NCBI RefSeq assembly: GCF_037971845.1
Contig: NZ_CP150227.1
Span: 6,014,001 to 6,078,000 of the forward strand
Reading direction: 5' to 3'
DNA: 64,000 bases
From: Paenibacillus sp. FSL R5-0766
GTDB lineage: Bacteria; Bacillota; Bacilli; Paenibacillales; Paenibacillaceae
The stretch's first letter is position 1. Every line of letters starts with the position of its first letter. Shown here piece after piece: positions 1 through 9,799 of the stretch. Both the position numbers and the translations under genes were made by a program. Under the pieces are notes generated by a model that did not search any database, was not told the DNA's origin, and was given only the letters and a program-made list of their open reading frames with translations.

Positions 1-3000
1 TTCCACGATACCCAATCAATGGAGAGTGTTCTGCGTCCCTGCCCCGTCCTCCATGCCGCGAAGGAATCCAAATAACAATTGGCAGCCGTATAATCACCTT
101 GTCCAATTTCACCGATCACAGATATACCGGAGGAGAACAATACCATAAAGTCCATGTCTTGATCTCGCGTCAGTTTCTCCAGAATCCAGGTTCCCTTCAC
201 CTTGGGTCCAAGAATGGTCTCGAATTCATCATCGCTTTTGCGATATATAAATCCGTCTCCGGGAATACCTGCTCCATGAATAACACCATGTATGTTTCCA
301 TAGCGGTGGGTGATATCCTGAATCACTTCCGTCATGCCTACAACATCGGCCAGATCCGCATTGTAATAATGAACGGTTGCGCCCAATGCTTCCAGTTCAA
401 GGATGCCTTGCATCTTGGGACCGCGGGAATCTTGGCCTGCTTCCAATATGTCTTCCCATTCCTCCTTTGCCGGAAGAAGTGTCCGACCAACAATCGCCAG
501 CTTCACTTGCTCCGAAGAAGCCAGAAACCGTGCTGCTTCCAGACCAATACCACTTGTACCGCCTGTCACGAGATATAAACCGCCTGGACGCACCTTGAAA
601 GGTACGCTCTCATGTTCATTAAGATCCATCTCTGTAAAGGTCTCCGTATAACGCTGGCCTTCACGATACGAAACAGCATAAGCTTCACCGTTGATATGTC
701 TTTCCTTGAGGATATCCTTCGCAGATATGGACTGATCCACATCTATAAACTTGCTCCGAATATGTCCATATTCCTGCTGAATCACTTTACCAAGTCCCAT
801 TAAGAGTGCATTATGAGGGGTAATCCTCTCTTCTCTTCCTGTGACTTGTCCAGCGTACTCAGCAATCAGGTTCAGATGAATTTCTTCAGCAAAGCCTTTG
901 CTCATAAGCGCCTGAATCAGATAGACCGGTGAGTAGAAAGCTTCCTGTTGTCTGGCTTCAATAGCTGCCAAATCTTCAGGATATAATGAATTGCCCATCA
1001 TGGATAAATAGATGATTTCAGTAATTTCACCGTCTGTGAACATGTTTAACAGCTCAGTATAGGCCGCCGGAGCAGCTCCGCCGACTTCGTATTGATTCTC
1101 CGATATTTGCCGGAACTGGTTACCCGGTCTCACATGGACTACCCGCTTGCATTCGCCCTCCAGTTCTGCCGACAGTTCCTGTTCCAATTCGGTACCATTA
1201 CCGATCATCATGACTGTGCCTGAAGAGGAAGGCACCGAGGTATGCAAAGTCGTATCCCCATTGTCCTCTATCCAGCGCACCGTATGAAAATAGTCCTTTA
1301 ACGACACAGCAGTCGGGTCTTGAATATCAATCCAGCATCTGCTGGGCTCAAACGGATACGTAGGTAAACTCAACTTCCGTACCTGTCTTCTTTGATATAG
1401 CTGCCCCCAATCCATCGTTGCACCCTCGGCATAGAGTAAAGCCAGCTCCCGAAGTGCTGATTCATCCCATACAAGAGGACTGGAAGCAAGTTCTTTGATC
1501 CGTTCCTGTGCCTGAGACGATTGACGTCTGGTTCGCTCACGTTCTTCCGCCCCCATTCGCTCGGCTCCTGTAGGCTTAGGAGCGGGAGCACCAGTATAGA
1601 CTCCCTCTTGTGTCTTCAATTGGGTCCACGGTTGTTCCAACAGGTGAATCAGTTGAGCCGTGTCTTCCACAAGCAGGGACAGACGATGTTCATAATGCCC
1701 ACGACCTGTAGCTGCCGTATAACAGACATTCGCAACAGGAACTTCACGATTCTCCTTCAGGAAACGCTCATACCGCTGGAGCAATCGAATAAGCGCTTCT
1801 TCCGTCTGAGCCGAACACACAAACAGCTGCTTGCCTAAAGCCTGATCCTCTCCTGGATCTTGAGCAGTAACGGCTGGAGCTTCCTCAAGCACGACATGAC
1901 AGTTGGTTCCGCTGAATCCAAAAGCACTGACACCACATCTGCGCGGGACTCCTTCTTCCGCTTCCCAGGGTCGGAGTTGTGTATTCACATACACTGGCGT
2001 TTGCTCAAACCGGATGTTGCGGTTGGGTTTGGCAAAATGAAGAGACGGCGGCAGCTTCTGATGTTTCAAGGCCATCACTGCTTTGAGCAGCCCGGTTACG
2101 CCTGCACATTCATATAAATGACCGATATTGGATTTCACAGAGCCAATCGCGCAAAATTGTTTTTTGGCGGTAAACTGTTCAAAAGCATTGGTAATCCCTT
2201 TAATCTCAATCGGGTCTCCCAGCTCCGTCGCTGTACCATGGGCTTCAATATAACGGATGGTCTCAGGGTCAATCCCCGCTTCTTCCCATGCCTTCACGAT
2301 CGCTTCGGATTGGGCACGCGGATTCGGTGCAGTCAACCCAATAGAGGTTCCATCCTGATTGGCAGCAGTTCCCTTAATGACGGCGTAGATATGATCCCCA
2401 TCCTCAATGGCCCGACTTAACGGTTTCAGAAGAATGGCGGCCACACCTTCACCCACACCTGCCCCATCTGAGGCATCATCAAATGTCCGCGTCTCCCCGT
2501 CGGAGGACTCAATGCCAAATTGCTCATATTTATTAAAAACAGGGAGCGTATTCACCTTCACCCCACCCGCTATGGCTGCATCACACTCACCACTTCGGAT
2601 CGACTGACAGGCCATATGAACAGCAACAAGAGATGATGAACATGCAGTATCCACCACCATGCTGGGGCCTTTCAAATTCAGCAAATAGGATATTCTCCCC
2701 GCCAGTACCGCAGTCACATTGCCCGTTACCGAGATGGAGATGGATTCCGGTTCTACATCGGCGATAATATTGGCATAATTGTCTCGGGTGCTGCTGTAAT
2801 ACCCTACATACAATCCCGTATTGCTACCAGATAACTTTGCGCCTCCATAACCTGCATCTTCCACCGCTTCCCATGCCGTCTGGAGAAAAATTCTCTGGTC
2901 AGGACTCATCAGGGCTGCTTCTTTGGGTGTCAGCTTAAAGTAGCGATAATCAAATTTGTCCACTTCATCCAGGTAGGAACCTTTAATAAAGCTCAGCCCA

Positions 3001-3275
3001 TCTTCATCCTGCTGTTTGAAACGTACATATTTCAGCACATCCTCTTGTCTCGCTTCAGGGAACTCCACAATGGAATTCACTTTGTTCTCGATATTGTTCC
3101 AGAATTCCTCCACATGATCAGCCATGGGCATATGCGCAGATATGCCGATAATGGCAATATCTTCACGAGTGTTCTTTTTCTGCTGTTTCAACAGCGTAAT
3201 CATATCAATCGCCGTTTTTTTGTCGATTTTGCCACCAGATGTATTCTCAATAATGTATTTAAGCAACTGTTCCAA
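1..3275 (-). CDS. trans-AT type polyketide synthase, KS-KR..., 3' end outside window
   Basis: Modular PKS subunit; 1091 residues are visible and the frame is open at the left edge. A TTG start at 3275 is chosen because an in-frame TAA lies just upstream and AAGGGG sits about 8 bases before it. The first ~35 residues look like an N-terminal docking helix (LEQLLKYIIENTSGGKIDKK). The ketosynthase follows, with TACSSS (nucleophile Cys), EAHGT and NIGH, so it should be active. No acyltransferase follows the KS; the post-KS linker ends in LPTYPFEPSRCW, as in trans-AT enzymes. A ketoreductase begins at about residue 890 (VTGGTSGIG), with FSSG and GDYTAAN giving the catalytic Ser and Tyr, and runs off the edge. 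It starts 19 bases after the preceding PKS gene and is clearly in one operon with it. Inference: it extends a chain by one unit and reduces the beta-keto group. Confidence 0.93.
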   Translation of the reverse strand, partial: MEQLLKYIIENTSGGKIDKKTAIDMITLLKQQKKNTREDIAIIGISAHMPMADHVEEFWNNIENKVNSIVEFPEARQEDVLKYVRFKQQDEDGLSFIKGSYLDEVDKFDYRYFKLTPKEAALMSPDQRIFLQTAWEAVEDAGYGGAKLSGSNTGLYVGYYSSTRDNYANIIADVEPESISISVTGNVTAVLAGRISYLLNLKGPSMVVDTACSSSLVAVHMACQSIRSGECDAAIAGGVKVNTLPVFNKYEQFGIESSDGETRTFDDASDGAGVGEGVAAILLKPLSRAIEDGDHIYAVIKGTAANQDGTSIGLTAPNPRAQSEAIVKAWEEAGIDPETIRYIEAHGTATELGDPIEIKGITNAFEQFTAKKQFCAIGSVKSNIGHLYECAGVTGLLKAVMALKHQKLPPSLHFAKPNRNIRFEQTPVYVNTQLRPWEAEEGVPRRCGVSAFGFSGTNCHVVLEEAPAVTAQDPGEDQALGKQLFVCSAQTEEALIRLLQRYERFLKENREVPVANVCYTAATGRGHYEHRLSLLVEDTAQLIHLLEQPWTQLKTQEGVYTGAPAPKPTGAERMGAEERERTRRQSSQAQERIKELASSPLVWDESALRELALLYAEGATMDWGQLYQRRQVRKLSLPTYPFEPSRCWIDIQDPTAVSLKDYFHTVRWIEDNGDTTLHTSVPSSSGTVMMIGNGTELEQELSAELEGECKRVVHVRPGNQFRQISENQYEVGGAAPAAYTELLNMFTDGEITEIIYLSMMGNSLYPEDLAAIEARQQEAFYSPVYLIQALMSKGFAEEIHLNLIAEYAGQVTGREERITPHNALLMGLGKVIQQEYGHIRSKFIDVDQSISAKDILKERHINGEAYAVSYREGQRYTETFTEMDLNEHESVPFKVRPGGLYLVTGGTSGIGLEAARFLASSEQVKLAIVGRTLLPAKEEWEDILEAGQDSRGPKMQGILELEALGATVHYYNADLADVVGMTEVIQDITHRYGNIHGVIHGAGIPGDGFIYRKSDDEFETILGPKVKGTWILEKLTRDQDMDFMVLFSSGISVIGEIGQGDYTAANCYLDSFAAWRTGQGRRTLSIDWVSW

Positions 3276-3294
3276 TGTATCGTCCCCTTACATA

Positions 3295-6200
3295 TCAGAT
3301 ATGTTTTAATCCTTTGAGCATATCCTCCATGCTGATCTTGCCATCTTCCAACTGATCAAAAAGAGAATGGACTTCCTCGTCCAGCGCAATTGCACCACCT
3401 ACAGGCTCCTCTACCTGTTTCTTCTCCCGTTTGTGGCCTGTTTTATCAGCAAGATATCCACCCAATCGGTGCACAGACGGATGTTCGAACAGATCTGCAA
3501 CAACGAGTACCCCCGGGTACTGACGGTCAAGTTGTGCATACATTTGTTTCACCAGAATCGAGTCAGCTCCAAGTTCGAAGAAACTGTCATGGATATCAAT
3601 TTCATTAAAGCCCAGAATAGCTTGGCACACTTCGGCAACCTTTCTCTCCCATGGTGTGTATTCTCCCTCATCCGCACCATTCAGCACGGTATCCTGCCGG
3701 GCTACACTTTGCGGGGTCACTGGCGCTGGCGCCTTCGGTGATGAAGTTCTCTGTAGACGTGAATCAATCCAGCTCTCCACTTGAGGAGAAAGTCTAAACG
3801 GATAGTTGCGAATCATCTTCAACATGCCACGGTCTGTCGACATCTGTCCTATCAATACACGTTCGATCTGACGTCCTTCCACCTGATCCAGCCAAGTCAG
3901 AGCCTCTTTATTGGTCATGGCTTTGAAAAGGGTGTCTACTCCGTAGCCCGTTGCGACAGCTGCGCCTGTTTCTTTCCAGGTTGACCAGTTGACCGTCATC
4001 GTTCCGTCCATCTCTTGGTTGCGATAGGCTGCGTAAGCATCCTGATACGCATTGGCAGCAACATAATCGGCCTGTCCCGGTCCGCTAAATAACGTTGCAA
4101 TGGATGAAAACATCACAAAAAAGTCTGGATTGTCCTCTCTGGTGAGTTGATCCACGACCTGGGTTCCTTGCACTTTAGGGCATAATACACGTTCAGCTTC
4201 TTCTATCGTTCTATCCTTAAGTGGATGATCTCCACCTACAGCGACCCCTGCTCCATGAATGACACCTGCAATGCGAACGTATTTCTGACGTAATTCACTT
4301 AAAATCATTCGCATGGAAGCTTCATCTGAAATGTCTGCTTGGTAAGGAAGAACTGTCGCACCAGCAGCTTCCATTTGTTGCACAGATCGGATTTTCTGAG
4401 CTAACACTTCGTTGGAATGTGTAGCAACAATGCTATCCCACTCTTCTCGTGCGGGAAGCGAAGTTCTGTTCACCAGTGCGAGTGTAATTCCCGGGTATCG
4501 CTCCGCGAGTTGTAATCCAAGCTCCAGCCCAATGCCGCCCAGTCCGCCAGTAATGAGATACAACCCGTCATTGCGAATGTTGTAGTTCCATTTAGGATAC
4601 GCACTCGGGTCCAGTGCTCCAAACTGCTGAATGTAACGCGTTCCTGCACGATAAGCTACACCATAATCATCACTTTCATGATCCAGTTCAGCCACAATAT
4701 CCTGGAGTGAAGTCTCCGCGTCCACTTGGATGGATCGGCATTGCAGGCGTGCATCTTCTTTTCGTCCAGCCAAACCCAAACCAAACATCAGGGCAGCCTG
4801 AGGAAATACATTTTCCTCGGTCCCGGTGATGGAATGGATTGGATTCGTCAACAACACCAGGTCAACAGGCTCCAGCGATTGGGCACCTATCATCTCCTGA
4901 AGGAGATAGAAGAATGGTTGAAAGGACTGATCCTGTTGAATATAGATAATCCGGGTGATCGTCAATTTTTTCAAATGAGCCCACAATTGTTCCATGCTCT
5001 CACGATGGTCTGAAATGACATACTCCTCGGAAGATACTTGAAGGAACGAAGGTCCATCAAACACTTCAATAACCTGATGCCCCTGCTGCTGTAGTGTCTT
5101 ACGAAGAGATAGATCTTCTCTTTTTCCCTCTCTTTTTTCGTCCATAAAAATAACGATATGACCTTCCGATAACTTCCGATCGGAATTACGTTCCGGTTCA
5201 GGAACCCAACCCAACTCATAATGGTGAATGTTCTCCATAGCGCTGGCATCCGTCTTGGTTTGGGACGGAGGAGCAGATAGCTCAATCCAGCAGCGATGAG
5301 CTTCAAATGGATACGTCGGGATGCTGATTCGGCGAACATCCTCACCTGAATACAGGCTTGGCCAGCTTACCTCCCCACCCCCAAGATAGGTTTCACAATG
5401 AGCGGTTAAATGCAGCTGACTGGACTCCGGGACTGACTGCTCTCGAATGGATTCCAATCCGCCTTCTTCAAGTTCTGCCAGTTGGGCGAACAAATCCTCT
5501 TTGCTGGAAGCAATCCGTACCAGACGGTGTTCATAATGGGTTCGGGAGGTGCCTGCCGTGTAACATATATCAGCTAACGTGTGATCGGTTGTTTTCAGAT
5601 ATTTCGTATATTTGGATATATATTGTTGCAGGGCTTGAAGCGTCTTGGCTGAAAGAGGGAAGAGGTACTCCCGCGTCTCAGTCTCGCTGTTGGTTTCCAC
5701 TGCACCCGCCTGCTCCAGAATGAGATGGCAATTGGTTCCGCTGAATCCAAATGCACTGACACCCATTCGTACAGGTTCACCCTCAGCAGGCCAGATTCGG
5801 TTACGTGTATTTACATACACAGGCGTTCCACTAAAATCAATATTGCGATTCGGGCGATCGAAATGCTGCACCGCAGGTAAAATTCCTTTTTTTAAGGACA
5901 ATACGGATTTAACAAGTCCTGTAATCCCAGCACTTTCATACAAATGTCCGATATTGGACTTCACCGAACCGATCGCACAAAATTGCCTCTTATCGGTGTA
6001 TTGCTCAAATGCTCCCTTAATACCATCGATTTCAATCGGATCTCCCAAGACAGTCCCGGTTCCATGGGTTTCAATATAAGCGATACTTTCCGGATCGACC
6101 CCCGCAGCTTTCCACGCCTTCACAATGACCTCACTCTGGGCTCTGGCATTCGGCGCCGTAATCCCCATGGAGTTCCCGTCCTGGTTAATGGCACTGCCCT

Positions 6201-7101
6201 TGATGACTGCATACACCTGGTCCTTGTCTTTGATAGCATCCTGAAGTGGTTTCAGCATAATGACCGCCGCACCTTCACCTATTCCGGAACCATCTGAGCT
6301 ATCATCAAAGGGGCGTGTCATGCCATTCGATGATTCAATGCCCATTCGGTAGTAATCCTTGTCCAGAGGAAGCACGTTGAGTTTTACGCCTCCTGCCAGC
6401 GCCATGTCACACTCACCCAAACGAATGGCATTACAGGCATGATGCACTGCAACCAGAGATGAAGAACAGGCAGTGTCCACCACCATACTCGGTCCTCTCA
6501 GATCAAGAAGGTATGATAAACGGCTGGGTAAAATGCAGGATAGATTGCCTGTGACCGAGATCGGCAGAGACTGAGGCTCCACATCATGAATCATCTCTTT
6601 ATACCGATAACCTTCCAGATCGGATACCAGTCCAACGTATACTCCTGTATTGCTTCCCGCCAGCTTCTCACTGGTATATCCTCCATCTTCAAAAGCGGCC
6701 CAAGCTGTCTCCATAAAGATACGTTGAGCCGGATTCATTAAACTGGCTTCCTTTGGGGTAAATCGAAAAAAGGGATAATCAAAGGTATCGATATGTTCCA
6801 GATAAGAGCCATCCAAGTATTTGGTGTCTTCACCAGGGTTCATTTTACGAGAGATGTAATTATCGGCATCCTGGCGTCGCTGCTCCGGCAGATCCCTCGT
6901 ACAATCCAGACCATGCAACAAGTTATTCCAGAATTGCTCCGCATCATCTGCCAAGGGCATACGAACACTGAGCCCAACGATCGCGATATCACCCGGACGG
7001 ATAGTAGCTGGAGTTGCCACTGGAGGCAGCTGACTAGACGACTCCGTCTGAGCTGTGTCACGAATACCCAGTTCACTGAAATCCATCAGTTTGTTTTTCA
7101 T
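3295..7101 (-). CDS. trans-AT type polyketide synthase module KS-KR-ACP
   Basis: 1268-residue PKS subunit. The start at 7101 is chosen for AAAGGGG seven bases upstream; an upstream start at 7140 would overlap the previous gene. Domains: KS from about residue 37 to 450 (TACSSSLVAVHHAC, ETHGTG and NIGH give the Cys-His-His set), post-KS linker ending IPTYPFEAHRCW, structural half of KR about 620-840, catalytic KR from about 844 (ITGGLGGIG; FSSIA; ADYVAANAY gives Tyr), ACP with LGADSI (phosphopantetheine Ser near 1177), and a charged C-terminal tail DQLEDGKISMEDMLKGL that resembles a docking helix. There is no AT, DH or ER, so malonyl loading must come from a separate acyltransferase not seen here. 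It starts 4 bases after the ACP-fusion gene, suggesting translational coupling. Expected result: one elongation giving a beta-hydroxyacyl-ACP. Confidence 0.93.
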   Translation of the reverse strand: MKNKLMDFSELGIRDTAQTESSSQLPPVATPATIRPGDIAIVGLSVRMPLADDAEQFWNNLLHGLDCTRDLPEQRRQDADNYISRKMNPGEDTKYLDGSYLEHIDTFDYPFFRFTPKEASLMNPAQRIFMETAWAAFEDGGYTSEKLAGSNTGVYVGLVSDLEGYRYKEMIHDVEPQSLPISVTGNLSCILPSRLSYLLDLRGPSMVVDTACSSSLVAVHHACNAIRLGECDMALAGGVKLNVLPLDKDYYRMGIESSNGMTRPFDDSSDGSGIGEGAAVIMLKPLQDAIKDKDQVYAVIKGSAINQDGNSMGITAPNARAQSEVIVKAWKAAGVDPESIAYIETHGTGTVLGDPIEIDGIKGAFEQYTDKRQFCAIGSVKSNIGHLYESAGITGLVKSVLSLKKGILPAVQHFDRPNRNIDFSGTPVYVNTRNRIWPAEGEPVRMGVSAFGFSGTNCHLILEQAGAVETNSETETREYLFPLSAKTLQALQQYISKYTKYLKTTDHTLADICYTAGTSRTHYEHRLVRIASSKEDLFAQLAELEEGGLESIREQSVPESSQLHLTAHCETYLGGGEVSWPSLYSGEDVRRISIPTYPFEAHRCWIELSAPPSQTKTDASAMENIHHYELGWVPEPERNSDRKLSEGHIVIFMDEKREGKREDLSLRKTLQQQGHQVIEVFDGPSFLQVSSEEYVISDHRESMEQLWAHLKKLTITRIIYIQQDQSFQPFFYLLQEMIGAQSLEPVDLVLLTNPIHSITGTEENVFPQAALMFGLGLAGRKEDARLQCRSIQVDAETSLQDIVAELDHESDDYGVAYRAGTRYIQQFGALDPSAYPKWNYNIRNDGLYLITGGLGGIGLELGLQLAERYPGITLALVNRTSLPAREEWDSIVATHSNEVLAQKIRSVQQMEAAGATVLPYQADISDEASMRMILSELRQKYVRIAGVIHGAGVAVGGDHPLKDRTIEEAERVLCPKVQGTQVVDQLTREDNPDFFVMFSSIATLFSGPGQADYVAANAYQDAYAAYRNQEMDGTMTVNWSTWKETGAAVATGYGVDTLFKAMTNKEALTWLDQVEGRQIERVLIGQMSTDRGMLKMIRNYPFRLSPQVESWIDSRLQRTSSPKAPAPVTPQSVARQDTVLNGADEGEYTPWERKVAEVCQAILGFNEIDIHDSFFELGADSILVKQMYAQLDRQYPGVLVVADLFEHPSVHRLGGYLADKTGHKREKKQVEEPVGGAIALDEEVHSLFDQLEDGKISMEDMLKGLKHI

Positions 7102-7105
7102 TGTT

Positions 7106-7975
7106 TTATCCCCTTTCAGCCGCTGAGCGGAGACTTTCAATCACTTTGACAAGCATTTGATCATAGGTTCTGAAAAAAAGGTTCCATTGAACCGTATTCA
7201 TTCCGGGTTTACAATACAGCGTTACCACCATATTTCGTTTTTCATTCTGAATTTCACAGATGACATCAAACAGTTCCTCCAGCGCCCCCCTGCCTCCACT
7301 GACATAATCTGCCTCGTAAAATAGCGGACGGATAGCGTCATGCTGTGATTTCATCCCTGCTCTAACCAGATCCTGGATATGATGACCAGGCTGTTCGTCT
7401 GCTGTATGTAAAGCTTGTTTAGCTAGGGCAAACAACTCATTGAAATCCTGCACCTCTTGCACATCCAGCGGAATGGAACTGATATGATTCATCCGATAAA
7501 TCAGTGTATAGACCGTGAGTTGCGGCTGATTGCCAATCTCCGTCAACAGATATGCAAACAAAGACCATAACCATTCTACAGGCGTGCAGCCTGCCGTTTT
7601 GGACAAGTTCCTGATTTCATTAAAGCGATCCTTCTCGATCCGGAATTCATACCGATGGTCTTGAAGGGCCTGTCCACCATTCTGCATGTAATCCAATGGA
7701 ACAGGGTATGCTTCCAGTTCCATGCCTTCCTGGTCTGCGATGAATTTGGCAAGTCTGGAGATCGTAGGATAGGCGAACATATTGGTTAACGTAATTTGGG
7801 CTGGATATAATTTTTCAAGTTGATTATAGACCTGGGCAAGAAGCAGAGAATCACTCCCTAAGTCAAAAAAATTAATCGTGGTTGTGACTCCCGCATCAGC
7901 TCCCAGCACAACATGAAATACGTCCAGAATAGTTGTCTCTAGCTGTTCAATTGAAGTAATCTGCCGTTGATTCAT
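7106..7975 (-). CDS. acyl/peptidyl carrier protein fused to a degenerate half condensation-like domain
   Basis: 289 residues. The N-terminal ~85 residues are a carrier protein: FFDLGSDSLLL places the phosphopantetheine Ser at residue 43. The remaining ~200 residues resemble the C-terminal lobe of an NRPS condensation domain (the stretch around TPVEWLWSLFAYLLTEI matches the helix usually reading TLNTVLLAAY), but no HHxxxDG motif exists and the N-terminal lobe is absent. It is therefore unlikely to condense by itself; a scaffold or interaction role is inference. The start at 7975 (ATG) is preferred over a GTG at 7987 because GGAGGTGAGGTG lies just upstream and overlaps the alternative. It sits between the thioesterase and the first PKS module, which suggests it holds the starter acyl chain. 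The resemblance of the second half is by eye and moderately sure. Confidence 0.8.
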   Translation of the reverse strand: MNQRQITSIEQLETTILDVFHVVLGADAGVTTTINFFDLGSDSLLLAQVYNQLEKLYPAQITLTNMFAYPTISRLAKFIADQEGMELEAYPVPLDYMQNGGQALQDHRYEFRIEKDRFNEIRNLSKTAGCTPVEWLWSLFAYLLTEIGNQPQLTVYTLIYRMNHISSIPLDVQEVQDFNELFALAKQALHTADEQPGHHIQDLVRAGMKSQHDAIRPLFYEADYVSGGRGALEELFDVICEIQNEKRNMVVTLYCKPGMNTVQWNLFFRTYDQMLVKVIESLRSAAERG

Positions 7976-8000
7976 TGGACACCTCACCTCCGTATAGGAT

Positions 8001-8717
8001 CTACTCCATATAACTTGTTAATGTCTGATTGATCATGCTAGTCACCCGATGCATACTGCCTTCAAATAAATAAAAATGCCCCCCTTTGTATATCCGGGCG
8101 GCACTTCCTTGTTCCGTATAACCTCTCCAACGTTCTGCACAATCCAGAATGTAACCTTCATCCTCTGCTCCGTTCAGTATCGTGATATCACATTGCAGCT
8201 TATAAGGCTTCTCTTCGTAGGTATACGTCTCATTCATCTCCAGATCCTTACGTAATATGGGGATGAACATATCCATCAGTTGCTGGTTCTCAAAGAACTC
8301 ATCCGGGGTACCGCCCATTTCCTTAATGCGGTCGATGAACTGTCCTTCGGGCAAATGGTAATAGACCTGTTCTTTTTTATAATCCGGCGTCTCTCGCCCC
8401 GAGAAAAACATGTGTATGGGTTTCCTGAACTGCTCTTCATGCATTTTGTTATACAGTTCATAGATAATCAGACTTCCGAGGCTATGTCCAAATAGGGCAT
8501 ATGGCTCCTCATCTGGTAAATCGCTAGATATATAATCAAATACATCATCTACACTTTGCTGAATACTCTCATAGAGCGGCTTGGAGAATTTCAATCCACG
8601 TCCTGCAAGTTCAACCGGGTTCAGCACAATGGATTCGGATAACCCCTTTTTCCATTTGTTATATATTGATGCTGAACCACCTGCATAAGGGACACAATAT
8701 AATCGCATCTTGGTCAT
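8001..8717 (-). CDS. type II thioesterase (GrsT/SrfAD family)
   Basis: 238-residue alpha/beta hydrolase that normally removes wrong or stalled acyl groups from carrier proteins of PKS and NRPS lines. Visible: N-terminal LYCVPYAGGSASIY, nucleophile elbow GHSLGS (Ser about residue 84) and a C-terminal GGHFYLFEG with the catalytic His. Length fits the family. The start at 8717 follows AGGAGATT closely; an ATG nine bases further in, or an upstream start at 8750 overlapping the previous gene, are alternatives. Fourteen bases separate it from the ketosynthase III gene. A release role is less likely than editing because it is a free-standing type II enzyme, but as the final PKS domain is outside the window this cannot be excluded. 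Confidence 0.9.
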   Translation of the reverse strand: MTKMRLYCVPYAGGSASIYNKWKKGLSESIVLNPVELAGRGLKFSKPLYESIQQSVDDVFDYISSDLPDEEPYALFGHSLGSLIIYELYNKMHEEQFRKPIHMFFSGRETPDYKKEQVYYHLPEGQFIDRIKEMGGTPDEFFENQQLMDMFIPILRKDLEMNETYTYEEKPYKLQCDITILNGAEDEGYILDCAERWRGYTEQGSAARIYKGGHFYLFEGSMHRVTSMINQTLTSYME

Positions 8718-8731
8718 AATCTCCTCTCCAC

Positions 8732-9727
8732 TTACACGACTTCTCCCCATCTAATCGCTGTAGCGCAATAATACGTTCCAGCCCCGGCCCCAACCAACAC
8801 AACACGATTACCTGCTTTCAGTGCCCCTTGCTTCACAGCCTCGGTCACCGCAATTGGCAAACAGGCGTTAGAAGTATACCCGTATTTTTCCATCGTCATA
8901 TAGGCTTTTTCTTGCGGGATGCCCAAGGCAACGGCGAGTTCTCGAATCAGATTACTGTTCGTTTGCGGGAAAATAAACAGATCTACTTCCTCCATATTCC
9001 ATTTTACTTTGCGCAAAAGACGGTTCACGAGCCGTGGAATACCTCGGACCAATTGTTCATATAAATATCGGCCATTGGACGTATAGACGGAAACAGATCC
9101 GTCAGGAATGTGTCCATAATGAACAGGCAATGTTCCATAACTGATATCTTCCATATTCTCGTGATGCATGATTCCGTTCAAAAAAACGCTGTGATAAGAA
9201 TCATTTTCATCTAATTCCTGTAAGACAAATGCCCCTGCGCCGTCTCCCACACTGGAACATGCTGCCCGATCCTGCCAATCCGTTACTTTCGAATAGGTAT
9301 CCGCGCCGATGACTAGAATATTGCTTATATCTTCTTCAGCCTGGAACGTATAATACGCATTCAATAATCCATAGCTGAACCCGGCACAGCCCGCGCGAAG
9401 ATCCAGACAAATGGCTTGGTCTGCTCCAAGCTTTTCCTTCACAAGAGCGGACGGATGTGGTATTAAACGATCCGGTGTGAAGGTCGCCATAATGATCATA
9501 TCAATATCCTCGGCATCCATCGCAGCCTGCTCTATAGCTTGTCTCGCAGCTTCCAATGCCAAATCACTGGTGTACTCATGCTTATGGGAGATTCTTCGTT
9601 CGCGGATTCCAAGGTTATGGTAGATCCAGTCCGCATTGGCGTTAATGTCCATGGCCTCCAGCCCCTGATTCGTCAACACGGATTCCGGCACATACATGCC
9701 GATACCGCGAATGGTCATTTGTCTCAT
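8732..9727 (-). CDS. FabH-like ketosynthase III (KASIII) with altered active site
   Basis: 331 residues, thiolase fold of the FabH family, first gene of the PKS operon. The start at 9727 has AGGAAG nine bases upstream. The nucleophile is kept (RAGCAGFSYG, Cys114) and the N-terminal FabH pattern (DWIYHNLGIRERR) is clear. However, the position of the usual His (FIPHQAN in FabH) reads FIFPQTN (residues 251-257), and the usual GNTSAAS Asn position reads GYTSNAC (283-289). Decarboxylative condensation by FabH needs that His and Asn, so this enzyme may instead transfer an acyl group from CoA or ACP, or use a shifted residue. Position at the head of the operon, beside a stand-alone carrier protein, suggests starter-unit supply. 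Family assignment is sure; the reaction is inference. Confidence 0.88.
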   Translation of the reverse strand: MRQMTIRGIGMYVPESVLTNQGLEAMDINANADWIYHNLGIRERRISHKHEYTSDLALEAARQAIEQAAMDAEDIDMIIMATFTPDRLIPHPSALVKEKLGADQAICLDLRAGCAGFSYGLLNAYYTFQAEEDISNILVIGADTYSKVTDWQDRAACSSVGDGAGAFVLQELDENDSYHSVFLNGIMHHENMEDISYGTLPVHYGHIPDGSVSVYTSNGRYLYEQLVRGIPRLVNRLLRKVKWNMEEVDLFIFPQTNSNLIRELAVALGIPQEKAYMTMEKYGYTSNACLPIAVTEAVKQGALKAGNRVVLVGAGAGTYYCATAIRWGEVV

Positions 9728-9799
9728 GCATCACGTCTTCCTTTCCTGAATCCAAGGTGAGCATCCCTCTCTGAAAACAATAAATTTCCTGAAGACAAC

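Noticed and set aside
7106..7975. Complete condensation domain
   Set aside because: About 200 residues only and no HHxxxDG motif; the first lobe is missing.
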